From: Aurelia coerulea
Lineage: Eukaryota > Cnidaria > Scyphozoa > Semaeostomeae > Ulmaridae
Assembly (NCBI GenBank): GCA_039566865.1
Contig: CM076944.1
Location: 10,810,501 to 10,874,500 of the forward strand
DNA length: 64,000 nt
Reading direction: 5' to 3'
The translations under genes were made by a program, and so were the position numbers. Shown here in pieces: positions 56,790 through 64,000 of this stretch. Position 1 is the stretch's first letter. Each line of letters starts with the position of its first letter. The notes below the pieces were generated by a model that was given only the letters and a program-made list of their open reading frames with translations, ran no database searches and was not told the origin of the DNA.

Positions 56790-57130
56790 TGCAGCATTTT
56801 TGTATGTCTTGCGTTGTGTTTTTGAGTGTCTTGTGTTGTGTTTTGTATGTCTTGTGTTGTGTTTTTGTCTTGTGTTGTGTTTTGTATGTCTTGTGTTGTG
56901 TTTTTGTCTTGTGTTGTGTTTTGTATGTCTTGTGTTGTGTTTTTGAGTGTCTTGTGTTGTGTTTTGTATGTCTTGTGTTGTGTTTTTGAGTGTCTTGTGT
57001 TGTGTTTTGTATGTCTTGTGTTGTGTTTTTGAGTGTCTTGTGTTGTGTTTTGTATGTCTTGTGTTGTGTTTTTGTCTTGTGTTGTGTTTTTGTCTTGTCT
57101 TGTGTTGTGTTTTATGTTTTTGTTGCGTTT
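56790..57130 (+). repeat. TGTCTTGTGTTGTGTTTT minisatellite
   Basis: Units of about 18-30 bases built on GTCTTGTGTTGTGTTTT with alternating GTAT, TGAGT or no linker. Linker types follow a semi-regular order, as in a higher-order repeat. Long frames on both strands (Cys/Val-rich on plus, Asn/Thr/His/Lys-rich on minus) come from the repeat unit. Confidence 0.93.
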
Positions 57131-57191
57131 TGCACTTAGGGGCCACCGTAATAATTCAATCAAAGTTGTGCAACATAAGTAAACTTAGATA

Positions 57192-57284
57192 TGGTCTGTT
57201 TCAAACAGGGTGCCTAACACTTGCAATAAAGTCCAACCAGCATGGATGTTACGTGCGAGGCAAACTGGTTGAAACAGACCATTA
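57192..57284. repeat. ~90-bp inverted repeat (tiny MITE?)
   Basis: GGTCTGTTTCAAACAGGGTG pairs with the complement of CAAACTGGTTGAAACAGACC. AT-type flanks (ATAT and ATTA). There is no other copy in the window. Confidence 0.55.
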
Positions 57285-57352
57285 AGAGGATAAAGTAAGA
57301 CGAAAATGCAAGTAAGGAAAGCCTTGGAACGAGAGCCAATATGAGGTAGGTA

Positions 57353-57540
57353 AGTAGAATCAATGAAGGACTGTGGGGGTAAGGAAGAATTAAAGTCTCT
57401 GTCAAATTAGTTGTCACGTGAAAATATCCACGACTACAGTAAATAAATTTGAAATGTTGGCTATGATTAACGAAGGACAGTGGGGTAAGGAAGAATTAAA
57501 TTCTGTCTCAAATTAGCTGTCACATGACACTGTCCTCTAC
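57353..57540 (+). repeat. tandem duplication of ~70-110 bp
   Basis: AATGAAGGACTGTGGGGGTAAGGAAGAATTAAA and its neighbour at ~57468 (AACGAAGGACAGTGGGGTAA) are followed by the same CTGTC.AAATTAG(T/C)TGTCAC word. Confidence 0.75.
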
Positions 57541-58422
57541 TAAATACATTGTGTTTGCAAGAGAGTGGAGCCAAAAACACAAGACTTATATTCAGCACAT
57601 TTGGGATTTTCGAACGATAGAACAATGGAATCAGTCGTAACGATCTATGTATGTTATAAAGTTACAATACTATTTCCTGTTCGGCGATTAACAAAGTGAA
57701 TATCTCTTGGCTGATAGGTAAGCCATATTTAGTATACCTTCAGCTAAATTTTTAGACTACCTTCTTACCAAATATGAATTATTGCAACTTTCACGTGACA
57801 TTAATTGGAGAGAGACTTTATATATGAAAATTTTAGTGAAATGACAAGGAAAAAAGAAATTAAGAAATCATGCAGGATCATGAAGTAAGGTAAACAAGAA
57901 GATTTATTAAGATCTATAAAGAAAGACGAAAACGGTAAATTTTGCCTGTGGATTGACAACAACAACAATTGAGTAACAAGAGAACAACAACTCATCATTA
58001 GAATTTAGCCTAATTAACCTCATGAAAGTTGTTTCAAAGGCTTTAACTTGGGATGAAGAAATGAAGCAAAATTGTGCTGGCATTCTAAATCCTGCTTATT
58101 GCTACCTTCAAGTCAACGGAACACACTGATTCGAGAAGGCAGCAAAACAACTTTCATATTAAAAGATTTATTGCATATTAATTGGATGTCTATCAAATGC
58201 ATAACTGTTTCTAATCAACTGGAAACTTGAAAACATCCTTCAACAATAACATCATAGGCTCTGCTTCAGTAACCATACTGTGCACTTCAACATTGTTTTC
58301 TAAACAGGCAGCACCAGTCTTCATTGTGCTTTAGCAAAATAAATTATTCTTGATTACAATAATTGAAAATACGTAGAGTTGAGAAAGGTTGCTAAGGCTA
58401 CTTCGCCACCAAAGTCATAATT
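57541..58422. other. no gene or repeat recognised
   Basis: AT-rich sequence upstream of the LINE. I did not find the missing LINE 5' part here. Confidence 0.45.
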
Positions 58423-61146
58423 TTGACTGACTTTTTGGCAACATTAGCAGGTGTCCCGGGAAATCTTGAATTTCTGACTAATATTGAGGTGTGCAATTCT
58501 TTAAAACACAATAGACGAACGGACATACCTGAAAAGTCTCTCGAATTGGTTTGCATAGAAATTGAACCTGTAAGAGCCAGGAATTTTCTAATATTCGCCT
58601 GGTACCGACCTCCATCTGCCCCTGTTGAGTCCTTCAAAAAACTGGAAGGAAATTTAGAATTTTTCGATAGAGAAAACAAAGAAATGATTATCCTGGGTGA
58701 TACCAACTGTGACTTCTCGTTAAAGGTAGCTGATGAGTACAGTAGCTCACTCAATAATACTGCACACTTAGTTGAGATCTATGACTTGTTTGGCCTAACG
58801 CAAATGATAGGTGAGCCTACAAGAGTGACGTTAACTACATCAACGCTTATTGACCACATAGCCACAAACAAGCCTGAAAACGTGGTTGCATCTGGCGTCT
58901 TTAATATTACTTTAAGCGATCACTATCTTGTTTATGTAACTAGGAAATTTATGGGCTCCACAAAACGACAACGTAAAACTATATCCACTAGAAAGTTGAA
59001 AAATTTCAACAGTGACAATTTTTTGTCGGATCTAGGTCAGATTGACTGGGACAATATCGTCAGTTCAAGTAAAGATATTAATGAGGCAGTCAACAAGTGG
59101 TCATATCTACTCTCTTTAGTTATTGAAAAACACGCCCCACTAACAGAATTTAAAGTTTCTGATAAGTACTCCCCATGGTTGACTAAGGAATTTAAAGCCC
59201 TTGCTTGTACAAGGGATAAACTTAAGAGCCTGGCCATCAAGAATAATTCTTCAATTTTAATGGCCTCATACCGACACGTTCGTAACCGAGTCAATAATCT
59301 AAACAAAAGTTTGAAACGGGAATACTTCTCCAAAAAGATCGCCCTTGAAAAAGGAAATCTTAAAGAAACTTGGAAAACGCTCAATCTCTTACTAAATAAA
59401 CGATCGAAGACAACCAACGTTGGATCTCTTAATGTTGATGGAGAGGTAATTAGTGAGAATTCAGGTATCGCCAGGTCTATGAACGAGTTTTTCTGTAGTG
59501 TGGGAAGTAATCTTAGTGTTAAGATACCACAGCAACCCAACCCCCTTTTGTGTGGAGAGTACAAAATAAATGAATCCACTGAGCAACCGACTGAATTTAA
59601 ATTTCATCATGTAGATATAACTACTATTAATAGAGCTCTGGGTAAAATGAAAAAATCACTTGGGTTTGGATCAGATGGCATTGCGAGTAACTTCCTTAAA
59701 ATTGCATTCCCCGTGATTTGTAATTCCATCTGTGATATTTTTAACTTTTCCATATTTTCGGGGTCTTTTCCAGAAAGTTGGAAAATAGCCCGTGTGGCCC
59801 CTATTTTCAAAGGAGGCAAGCCTGATGACCGTTCAAATTACAGGCCTATTTCTGTTCTACCGGTCGTTTCAAGACTCTTCGAAAAGGTTATATATGATCA
59901 GTTATACCAGTACCTAGATAAGCACAAGTACCTAGCGTCTCACCAGTCAGGATTTCGTTCTCTGCATTCGGTTGTGACATGTCTGCTAAAAGGAACTAGT
60001 GATTGGTACATTGACATAGACAGTGGGAAGTATACTGCGATGATTTTTATAGATCTCAAGAAAGCATTCGACACGGTTGACCATCAAATACTCTTAGATA
60101 AAATGCAATTTTATGGAATTACTGGACTTGCGCACAAATGGTTCAGTTCTTATCTTGATAATCGGAAGCAGTACTGCAGAGTCAATGGCACAACTTCTAG
60201 CATTGAAAATATTGATATTGGAGTGCCACAGGGATCGTGCCTAGGGCCTCTTCTTTTTCTACTATACATAAATGACTTGCCATTTGCTCTAAAGAAAGCA
60301 AAGGCAACCATGTATGCCGACGACACAGCAATTTCGTATTCTTCTGATAAAAGTGAGGAACTGGACCTAGTAATCAACGAGGAGCTGTCGTACATTGAAA
60401 GGTGGCTACAAGGCAATAAGCTTTCCCTTAATGTTGTTAAAACCCAGGCTATGATAATTGGTTCAAAGCCAAAAATTAAAAAACTAAAAAACAATCTTAG
60501 CACACTTCCTTCTTTCAAAGTAGGGGGCGAGGAAATCAACCTGGTAAACGAAACAAAATACCTCGGGGTCATGATTGATAATTGCCTTACCTGGGAAAGT
60601 CATATAAGCGCGGTTCAAAAGAAGATCTCCAGAGCTATTGGCCTATTGAAGTATGCAAAAAATTTTGTTCAAACTGACACTTTGATAAATTTATATAGAA
60701 GCATCACGGAGCCACATTTCAGCTACTGTTGTTCTGTCTGGGGCTCTTGTGGTGCTTCAAAGCTAGACGTGCTTCAAAAATTACAGAATAAAGCAGCCAG
60801 AATAGTAACAAATAGCCCTTTCGATGCATCTGCAGCTCCTTTGCTCCAGAGACTTGGTTGGCCATCTGTACAAAAGCTGATAAATAAAGAAACAGGTTCT
60901 ATGGTTTACAAATCTCTTAACTCTCTTGCACCTCAATATCTTAGCGATCTCTTCGTGAGATCGTCCGAGGTACATCCAAGAGAGTTAAGAAACTCTAAAA
61001 CAAACCTTGCAATACCCATGTTGAGAACTGGCAATGGCCAAAAATCCTTTGCTTATCGTGGGGCCAGTCTCTGGAACAGTCTTGATTTGGATACAAAGAT
61101 GGCTCCCTCAATCAATGCCTTCAAGTCCAAAATCAATGAAAAATAA
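58423..61146 (+). CDS. LINE ORF2 (partial endonuclease plus reverse transcriptase)
   Basis: 907 codons without a stop. The first codon of the open frame is TTG, not ATG, because the copy is 5'-truncated. The N-terminal third of the APE-type endonuclease is missing, but its later motifs remain: WYRPP (about residue 61), GDTNCDF (92-98), STLIDHIATN, and SDH (165-167). The reverse transcriptase follows with SNYRPISVLPVVSRLFEK, FIDLKKAFDTVDH (catalytic Asp ~544), GVPQGSCLGPLLF (600-612) and the YADDT catalytic box (631-635). The C-terminal part has the KYLGV...W..HI motif and the SLWNSLDLD tail seen at the end of LINE polyproteins. There is no RNase H and no Cys cluster. The family fits the CR1/L2/jockey superclade. 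RT motifs are intact, so the copy is young, but without the full endonuclease it cannot be autonomous. Confidence 0.93.
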   Translation: MTDFLATLAGVPGNLEFLTNIEVCNSLKHNRRTDIPEKSLELVCIEIEPVRARNFLIFAWYRPPSAPVESFKKLEGNLEFFDRENKEMIILGDTNCDFSLKVADEYSSSLNNTAHLVEIYDLFGLTQMIGEPTRVTLTTSTLIDHIATNKPENVVASGVFNITLSDHYLVYVTRKFMGSTKRQRKTISTRKLKNFNSDNFLSDLGQIDWDNIVSSSKDINEAVNKWSYLLSLVIEKHAPLTEFKVSDKYSPWLTKEFKALACTRDKLKSLAIKNNSSILMASYRHVRNRVNNLNKSLKREYFSKKIALEKGNLKETWKTLNLLLNKRSKTTNVGSLNVDGEVISENSGIARSMNEFFCSVGSNLSVKIPQQPNPLLCGEYKINESTEQPTEFKFHHVDITTINRALGKMKKSLGFGSDGIASNFLKIAFPVICNSICDIFNFSIFSGSFPESWKIARVAPIFKGGKPDDRSNYRPISVLPVVSRLFEKVIYDQLYQYLDKHKYLASHQSGFRSLHSVVTCLLKGTSDWYIDIDSGKYTAMIFIDLKKAFDTVDHQILLDKMQFYGITGLAHKWFSSYLDNRKQYCRVNGTTSSIENIDIGVPQGSCLGPLLFLLYINDLPFALKKAKATMYADDTAISYSSDKSEELDLVINEELSYIERWLQGNKLSLNVVKTQAMIIGSKPKIKKLKNNLSTLPSFKVGGEEINLVNETKYLGVMIDNCLTWESHISAVQKKISRAIGLLKYAKNFVQTDTLINLYRSITEPHFSYCCSVWGSCGASKLDVLQKLQNKAARIVTNSPFDASAAPLLQRLGWPSVQKLINKETGSMVYKSLNSLAPQYLSDLFVRSSEVHPRELRNSKTNLAIPMLRTGNGQKSFAYRGASLWNSLDLDTKMAPSINAFKSKINEK

Positions 61147-61346
61147 ACCTTTTATATATGGAGGTGTATCGCTGTAAATTAATATATCTTTAATTTTGAC
61201 GTATTCCGCTCTTTTTATTGTAAATTTTGTAGTATATAATTCTTTAATTTTGTAAGTAATTTTTTGCAGGGCCAATTGTAAAACAGTATTTATACTGAAT
61301 TTGTACCCTGGGTAAACAATTTTAAAATGAAAAATGAAAAATGAGA
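58430..61346 (+). mobile_element. 5'-truncated LINE insertion
   Basis: Contains the 907-codon ORF and a ~200-bp 3' UTR that ends in an AAAATGAAAAATGAAAAATG microsatellite tail near 61346. CR1/jockey-like elements often end in such short simple repeats instead of poly-A. The exact 5' break is not clear (58430-58490), and I did not find a target duplication. Confidence 0.85.
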
Positions 61347-61449
61347 AGCTTATTTTCATGTTTACGATTTGGCAAGAATCCCAGCAAGAATGCACCGCCT
61401 AAAATTCAGTTAGTGAGCAGGGTGCAAATTGAAACGCTAAGCATTGAGT

Positions 61450-61568
61450 ACGGTAACTTGCGGTAAATAGTACGGTAACTTGCGGTAAATAGTACGGTAA
61501 ATAGTACGGTAAATAGTACGGTAAATAGTACGGCAAATAGTACGGTAATTAATAGTACGGTAACTTGC
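61450..61568 (+). repeat. TACGGTAAATAG minisatellite
   Basis: About eight units of 12 bases (TACGGTAAATAG) with ACTTGCGG and GTAATTAA variants at the edges. Confidence 0.9.
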
Positions 61569-61618
61569 AAATTTGCTTATATTTGAGGTGTTTTAGATTG
61601 TCTGGAAATATTATGCGG

Positions 61619-61753
61619 TTATTAAACGATTACGAGGTCCATGCTGGAAAATATTTGGACCGCAGTTTGACGTACGGACCGAACGCAGTGAGGTCCGTAC
61701 AATGAACTAAGGTCCAAATATTTTCCAGCATGGATCGAGTAATCGTTTAATAA
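61619..61753. repeat. 135-bp palindromic repeat
   Basis: The outer arms TTATTAAACGATTACGAGGT...GGTCCATGCTGG pair with CCAGCATGGATCGAGTAATC on the right. An inner palindrome (GTACGGACC...GGTCCGTAC) sits in the loop. The almost intact stem over ~40 bp suggests a mobile or structured element. Confidence 0.8.
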
Positions 61754-61757
61754 AGGC

Positions 61758-62131
61758 TTTATTATATGGCAGAACCTTTTGAGAACGTTGTTTATAGTAT
61801 CGTACTTTTCTGTTGCGTCTTTGATCCTGTGCATCACTGTAGTTGCTCGTTGCAACGTTAACTACATTGGCATTTTCTTCGTGTATAATTGCAAGTTCGT
61901 TTTCAAAGTTTACAGAAAAGAAATCTTCGATGAATAAGCTAAACTTTGGCTGACACTTCTTACGGCCTAAGCCTACACAAGAAGCTCCTCCCTTGTTGTG
62001 GATTTTTAAGGCAACGCCCGGTCCAATACGGCTTCGAACGAAAAATACGGCTTTTACGGACCGATCAAGAACCAATCGAATTGCTGCGTTGCCGGTCCGA
62101 GGAGCCGTATTTTTGAACGCCATATAATAAA
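61758..62131. mobile_element. TTTATTATATGGC-ended repeat with a 147-codon frame
   Basis: TTTATTATATGGC at the left and its exact complement at the right. The minus frame at 61707-62150 crosses this element and the neighbouring palindrome, which argues that it is not one protein. Inside are palindromic words (AATACGGCTCCTCGGACCGG and TCCAATACGGCTTCGAACG). Confidence 0.5.
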
Positions 62132-62134
62132 TGC

Positions 62135-63475
62135 ATGTATATCTTTTCAATTTTCTGATCAGTTTAGCTGGATTTTCATAGACTGACCTTGATACTGTCT
62201 TATCGCAATAAGTTCAGTGTTACATCAAAGTCAACAAGTTCAAAGCTAATATCACAGTATTCTTCGACTTTATTTGGCATATTTCATAAAAAGGGTGAAA
62301 TTAGCTTCTATGAAGAATTTGGTCAGGCTAAAACGCATAAGCTCTGGTACGCAAATTTGGGCTTTCAAGATTAATGTTTCTGCTCTCAAGCACCAATGGC
62401 AACAAGCGAGGTATCTTTGCTCAAATTGGCTATCGAGGAACATTTTGAGAGTGGTTAGTCATTGATTAGAACTAAATTCACATCGTTAGATCCAACCACA
62501 TCTATTTTATTTGGCAAGCAAAATATCCATGATGGAATGAATATGTCAGACTCTGGTTATGTAGCTAGATTTGGCAAATAACAAGATGCCCCTAGTTCAA
62601 TTTTCTTGAAAAAGTAGATTACATGACATGCTGAACAATAAGACAAAGGATAATTCGTAAGGAATCTCGGCTTTAACCCCAAAGATCAAACCCCAGTTGC
62701 ATAATCTACAAGAGACGCCTCCTACCTTACTCAATTGTTAAAAGACCATAAGTGGAAATACGATTCACTGTGAGCAGACAGTAGCGACACTGTCGATTGT
62801 TTCACAGACGCTGAGGCAGATTTCGTACAATGTCAGAATTGAAAAGTGTAATAATCTTATAGTTACACGTATTTCAAATACTGGCCAATGTTTTGGTAAG
62901 CTCACAGTGCAACGTCAAATCATGGTCTTTTGGTCTTATTATTTCTTTGAATTCTTTGGTTGTAGATTAACAAAATTGCGAAACACTTTTTGTTAATGTG
63001 GCAGTCAAGGAAATTACAGTAGACTTAACAGAATGTTGAGGATTTCAATGCTTTGTGAAAGGATTTTGTCAGCCGACTTAGTTTAACAATGCGTCTTTTA
63101 GGTCTATCATTGAATGAAATGGCCACTTCTACAAAGTGTTTTAGAAAATGCAACGCACCTTTTTTGAGATTCTTCTGAGAAAAATGATACCTGAATCAGT
63201 TTGTCGGACATCTTATAGAAGCAGATTCATCTTTTTTAATTTTTGATGCGGGAAGATGGTGTGACATTTTGCAATCGCAAAAACTCATCTTTTTGAGAGC
63301 ATAGTTTATCATCCTCTATAAAAGCGCCTCATGGGAGTAATTTTTACTTGCATACGGCTTTGTATCAAGTGCATATTAGTTTTAAGACATTACGTTAAAA
63401 AGGGTCTTATTTCCTTGTTGTTCAGTTATTTGTTGGTACAGTAAATTATAAATTGTATGAAGTGAATTTAAAATA
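62135..63475. other. no gene or repeat recognised
   Basis: AT-rich sequence. Small frames at 62189-62465 have no motifs. Confidence 0.4.
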
Positions 63476-63861
63476 CACACATGTTTTTTATAAGAAACTA
63501 AGGTCCGGGGCTGGTAGGCAGTTTCTTAGATTTTTGGGCCATTTTGCTACCAAAAGTTTCTTACGTGTTTCTTATATCTTTAATGCCGGAAGTGTAGAGT
63601 TAATTTTGTTTTGTCTGAAGGGTTCCAAAATTACTTAGTATGATCTCAAAGCCAGTAAATAACATAATTCGCACTCAAATAATGTCCAAACAGTTGCTAT
63701 AACTGCACAATGTCAAAACATTTGTGTGTGCGACAGGAAAATTGAAATTGTAAATTGCTAAAGTTTCTTAGCTTTTTTAATTCAGCTAGGGTTGTTTCTT
63801 AGCTTTCGAAAAATTGAGCCTACCGTTTCTTATAAGCAGTTTCTTATAAAAAAGAAGAGTG
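63476..63861. mobile_element. ATAAGAAACT-type MITE, third subfamily
   Basis: Left end CACACATGTTTTTTATAAGA and right-end complement CACTCTTCTTTTTTATAAGA, with TA on both sides (63474-63475 and 63862-63863). GTTTCTTA is repeated at least seven times. The right terminus looks like the element at 50832 while the inner motif is that of the CACGTA family, so it links the two. Confidence 0.8.
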
Positions 63862-64000
63862 TATATGCAACTGACACTGAAACAGAAACTATATTCTTAC
63901 AGCGTGCTGTATCTGAAATAGGCCATACTCACTAAAATATCGATCAAATGATGGATAATTCCATTGCTGCATCCAAATTGCATATCAATGGAAAGAAGAT

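Noticed and set aside
56714..57285. Long Cys/Val-rich and Asn/Thr/His-rich frames
   Set aside because: Translations of a minisatellite; the frames stay open only because the unit lacks stops.
58398..60975. Minus-strand frames of 64-180 codons within the LINE
   Set aside because: Antisense shadows of the LINE ORF.
61707..62150. 147-codon minus-strand protein as a host gene
   Set aside because: The frame runs across the edge between two separate inverted-repeat units and has no recognisable domain.

Overview
The window is AT-rich eukaryotic (metazoan) DNA. It has no operon-like gene packing and almost no long reading frames, but it does have apparent splice signals, a tRNA-like SINE, non-LTR retrotransposons and very many non-autonomous DNA transposons. 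The style of the LINE tails and the foldback repeats suits an invertebrate, and a cnidarian such as a coral or anemone is my best guess. That is an impression from repeat style, not a proof. I see no complete host gene.

Layout. 1-5.9 kb: one weak candidate exon, an 803-bp foldback element with TA target duplications, a direct duplication, a hairpin, and a 596-bp foldback element inside an older relative. 7.8-15.4 kb: an old repeat holding a 166-bp MITE with a 9-bp target duplication, a hAT-like MITE, and then a 3.38-kb tandem duplication. Each duplication unit carries a ~2.87-kb Mutator-like foldback element, and the second unit also took a hAT MITE. 15.3-16.4 kb: smaller MITEs. 17.6-19.6 kb: a satellite of ~83-bp monomers. 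19.7-30.5 kb: TA-flanked foldback MITEs, a SINE, a LINE tail, a piggyBac-like MITE inside a foldback MITE, a perfect 87-bp-arm palindrome, and two mirror-image minisatellites. 31.1-34.1 kb: a 2.42-kb foldback element with a 9-bp target duplication, whose arms are arrays of ~176-bp repeats. 35-44.5 kb: more MITEs, a decayed LINE reverse transcriptase, and a second piggyBac-like MITE with five TGACGTCA palindromes. 45.3-48.7 kb: a 3.4-kb inverted duplication with ~1.02-kb arms carrying divergent short ORFs. 52.1-56.3 kb: a 3.7-kb long-TIR element that appears to interrupt an otherwise open, splice-bounded exon. 56.8-57.5 kb: minisatellite and small repeats. 58.4-61.35 kb: the only long ORF (907 codons), a 5'-truncated LINE with partial endonuclease and a motif-intact reverse transcriptase. 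61.4-63.9 kb: minisatellite, palindromic repeats and a final MITE.

Relationships. The elements can be ordered in time because many sit inside one another. Four target-site classes can be read directly: TA (Tc1/mariner-like), TTAA (piggyBac-like), 8 bp (hAT-like) and 9 bp (Mutator-like). The only visible enzyme gene is the LINE reverse transcriptase, so every DNA element here would need a transposase from elsewhere. A recurring design is a short terminal motif repeated many times inside the element, seen in several apparently unrelated families.
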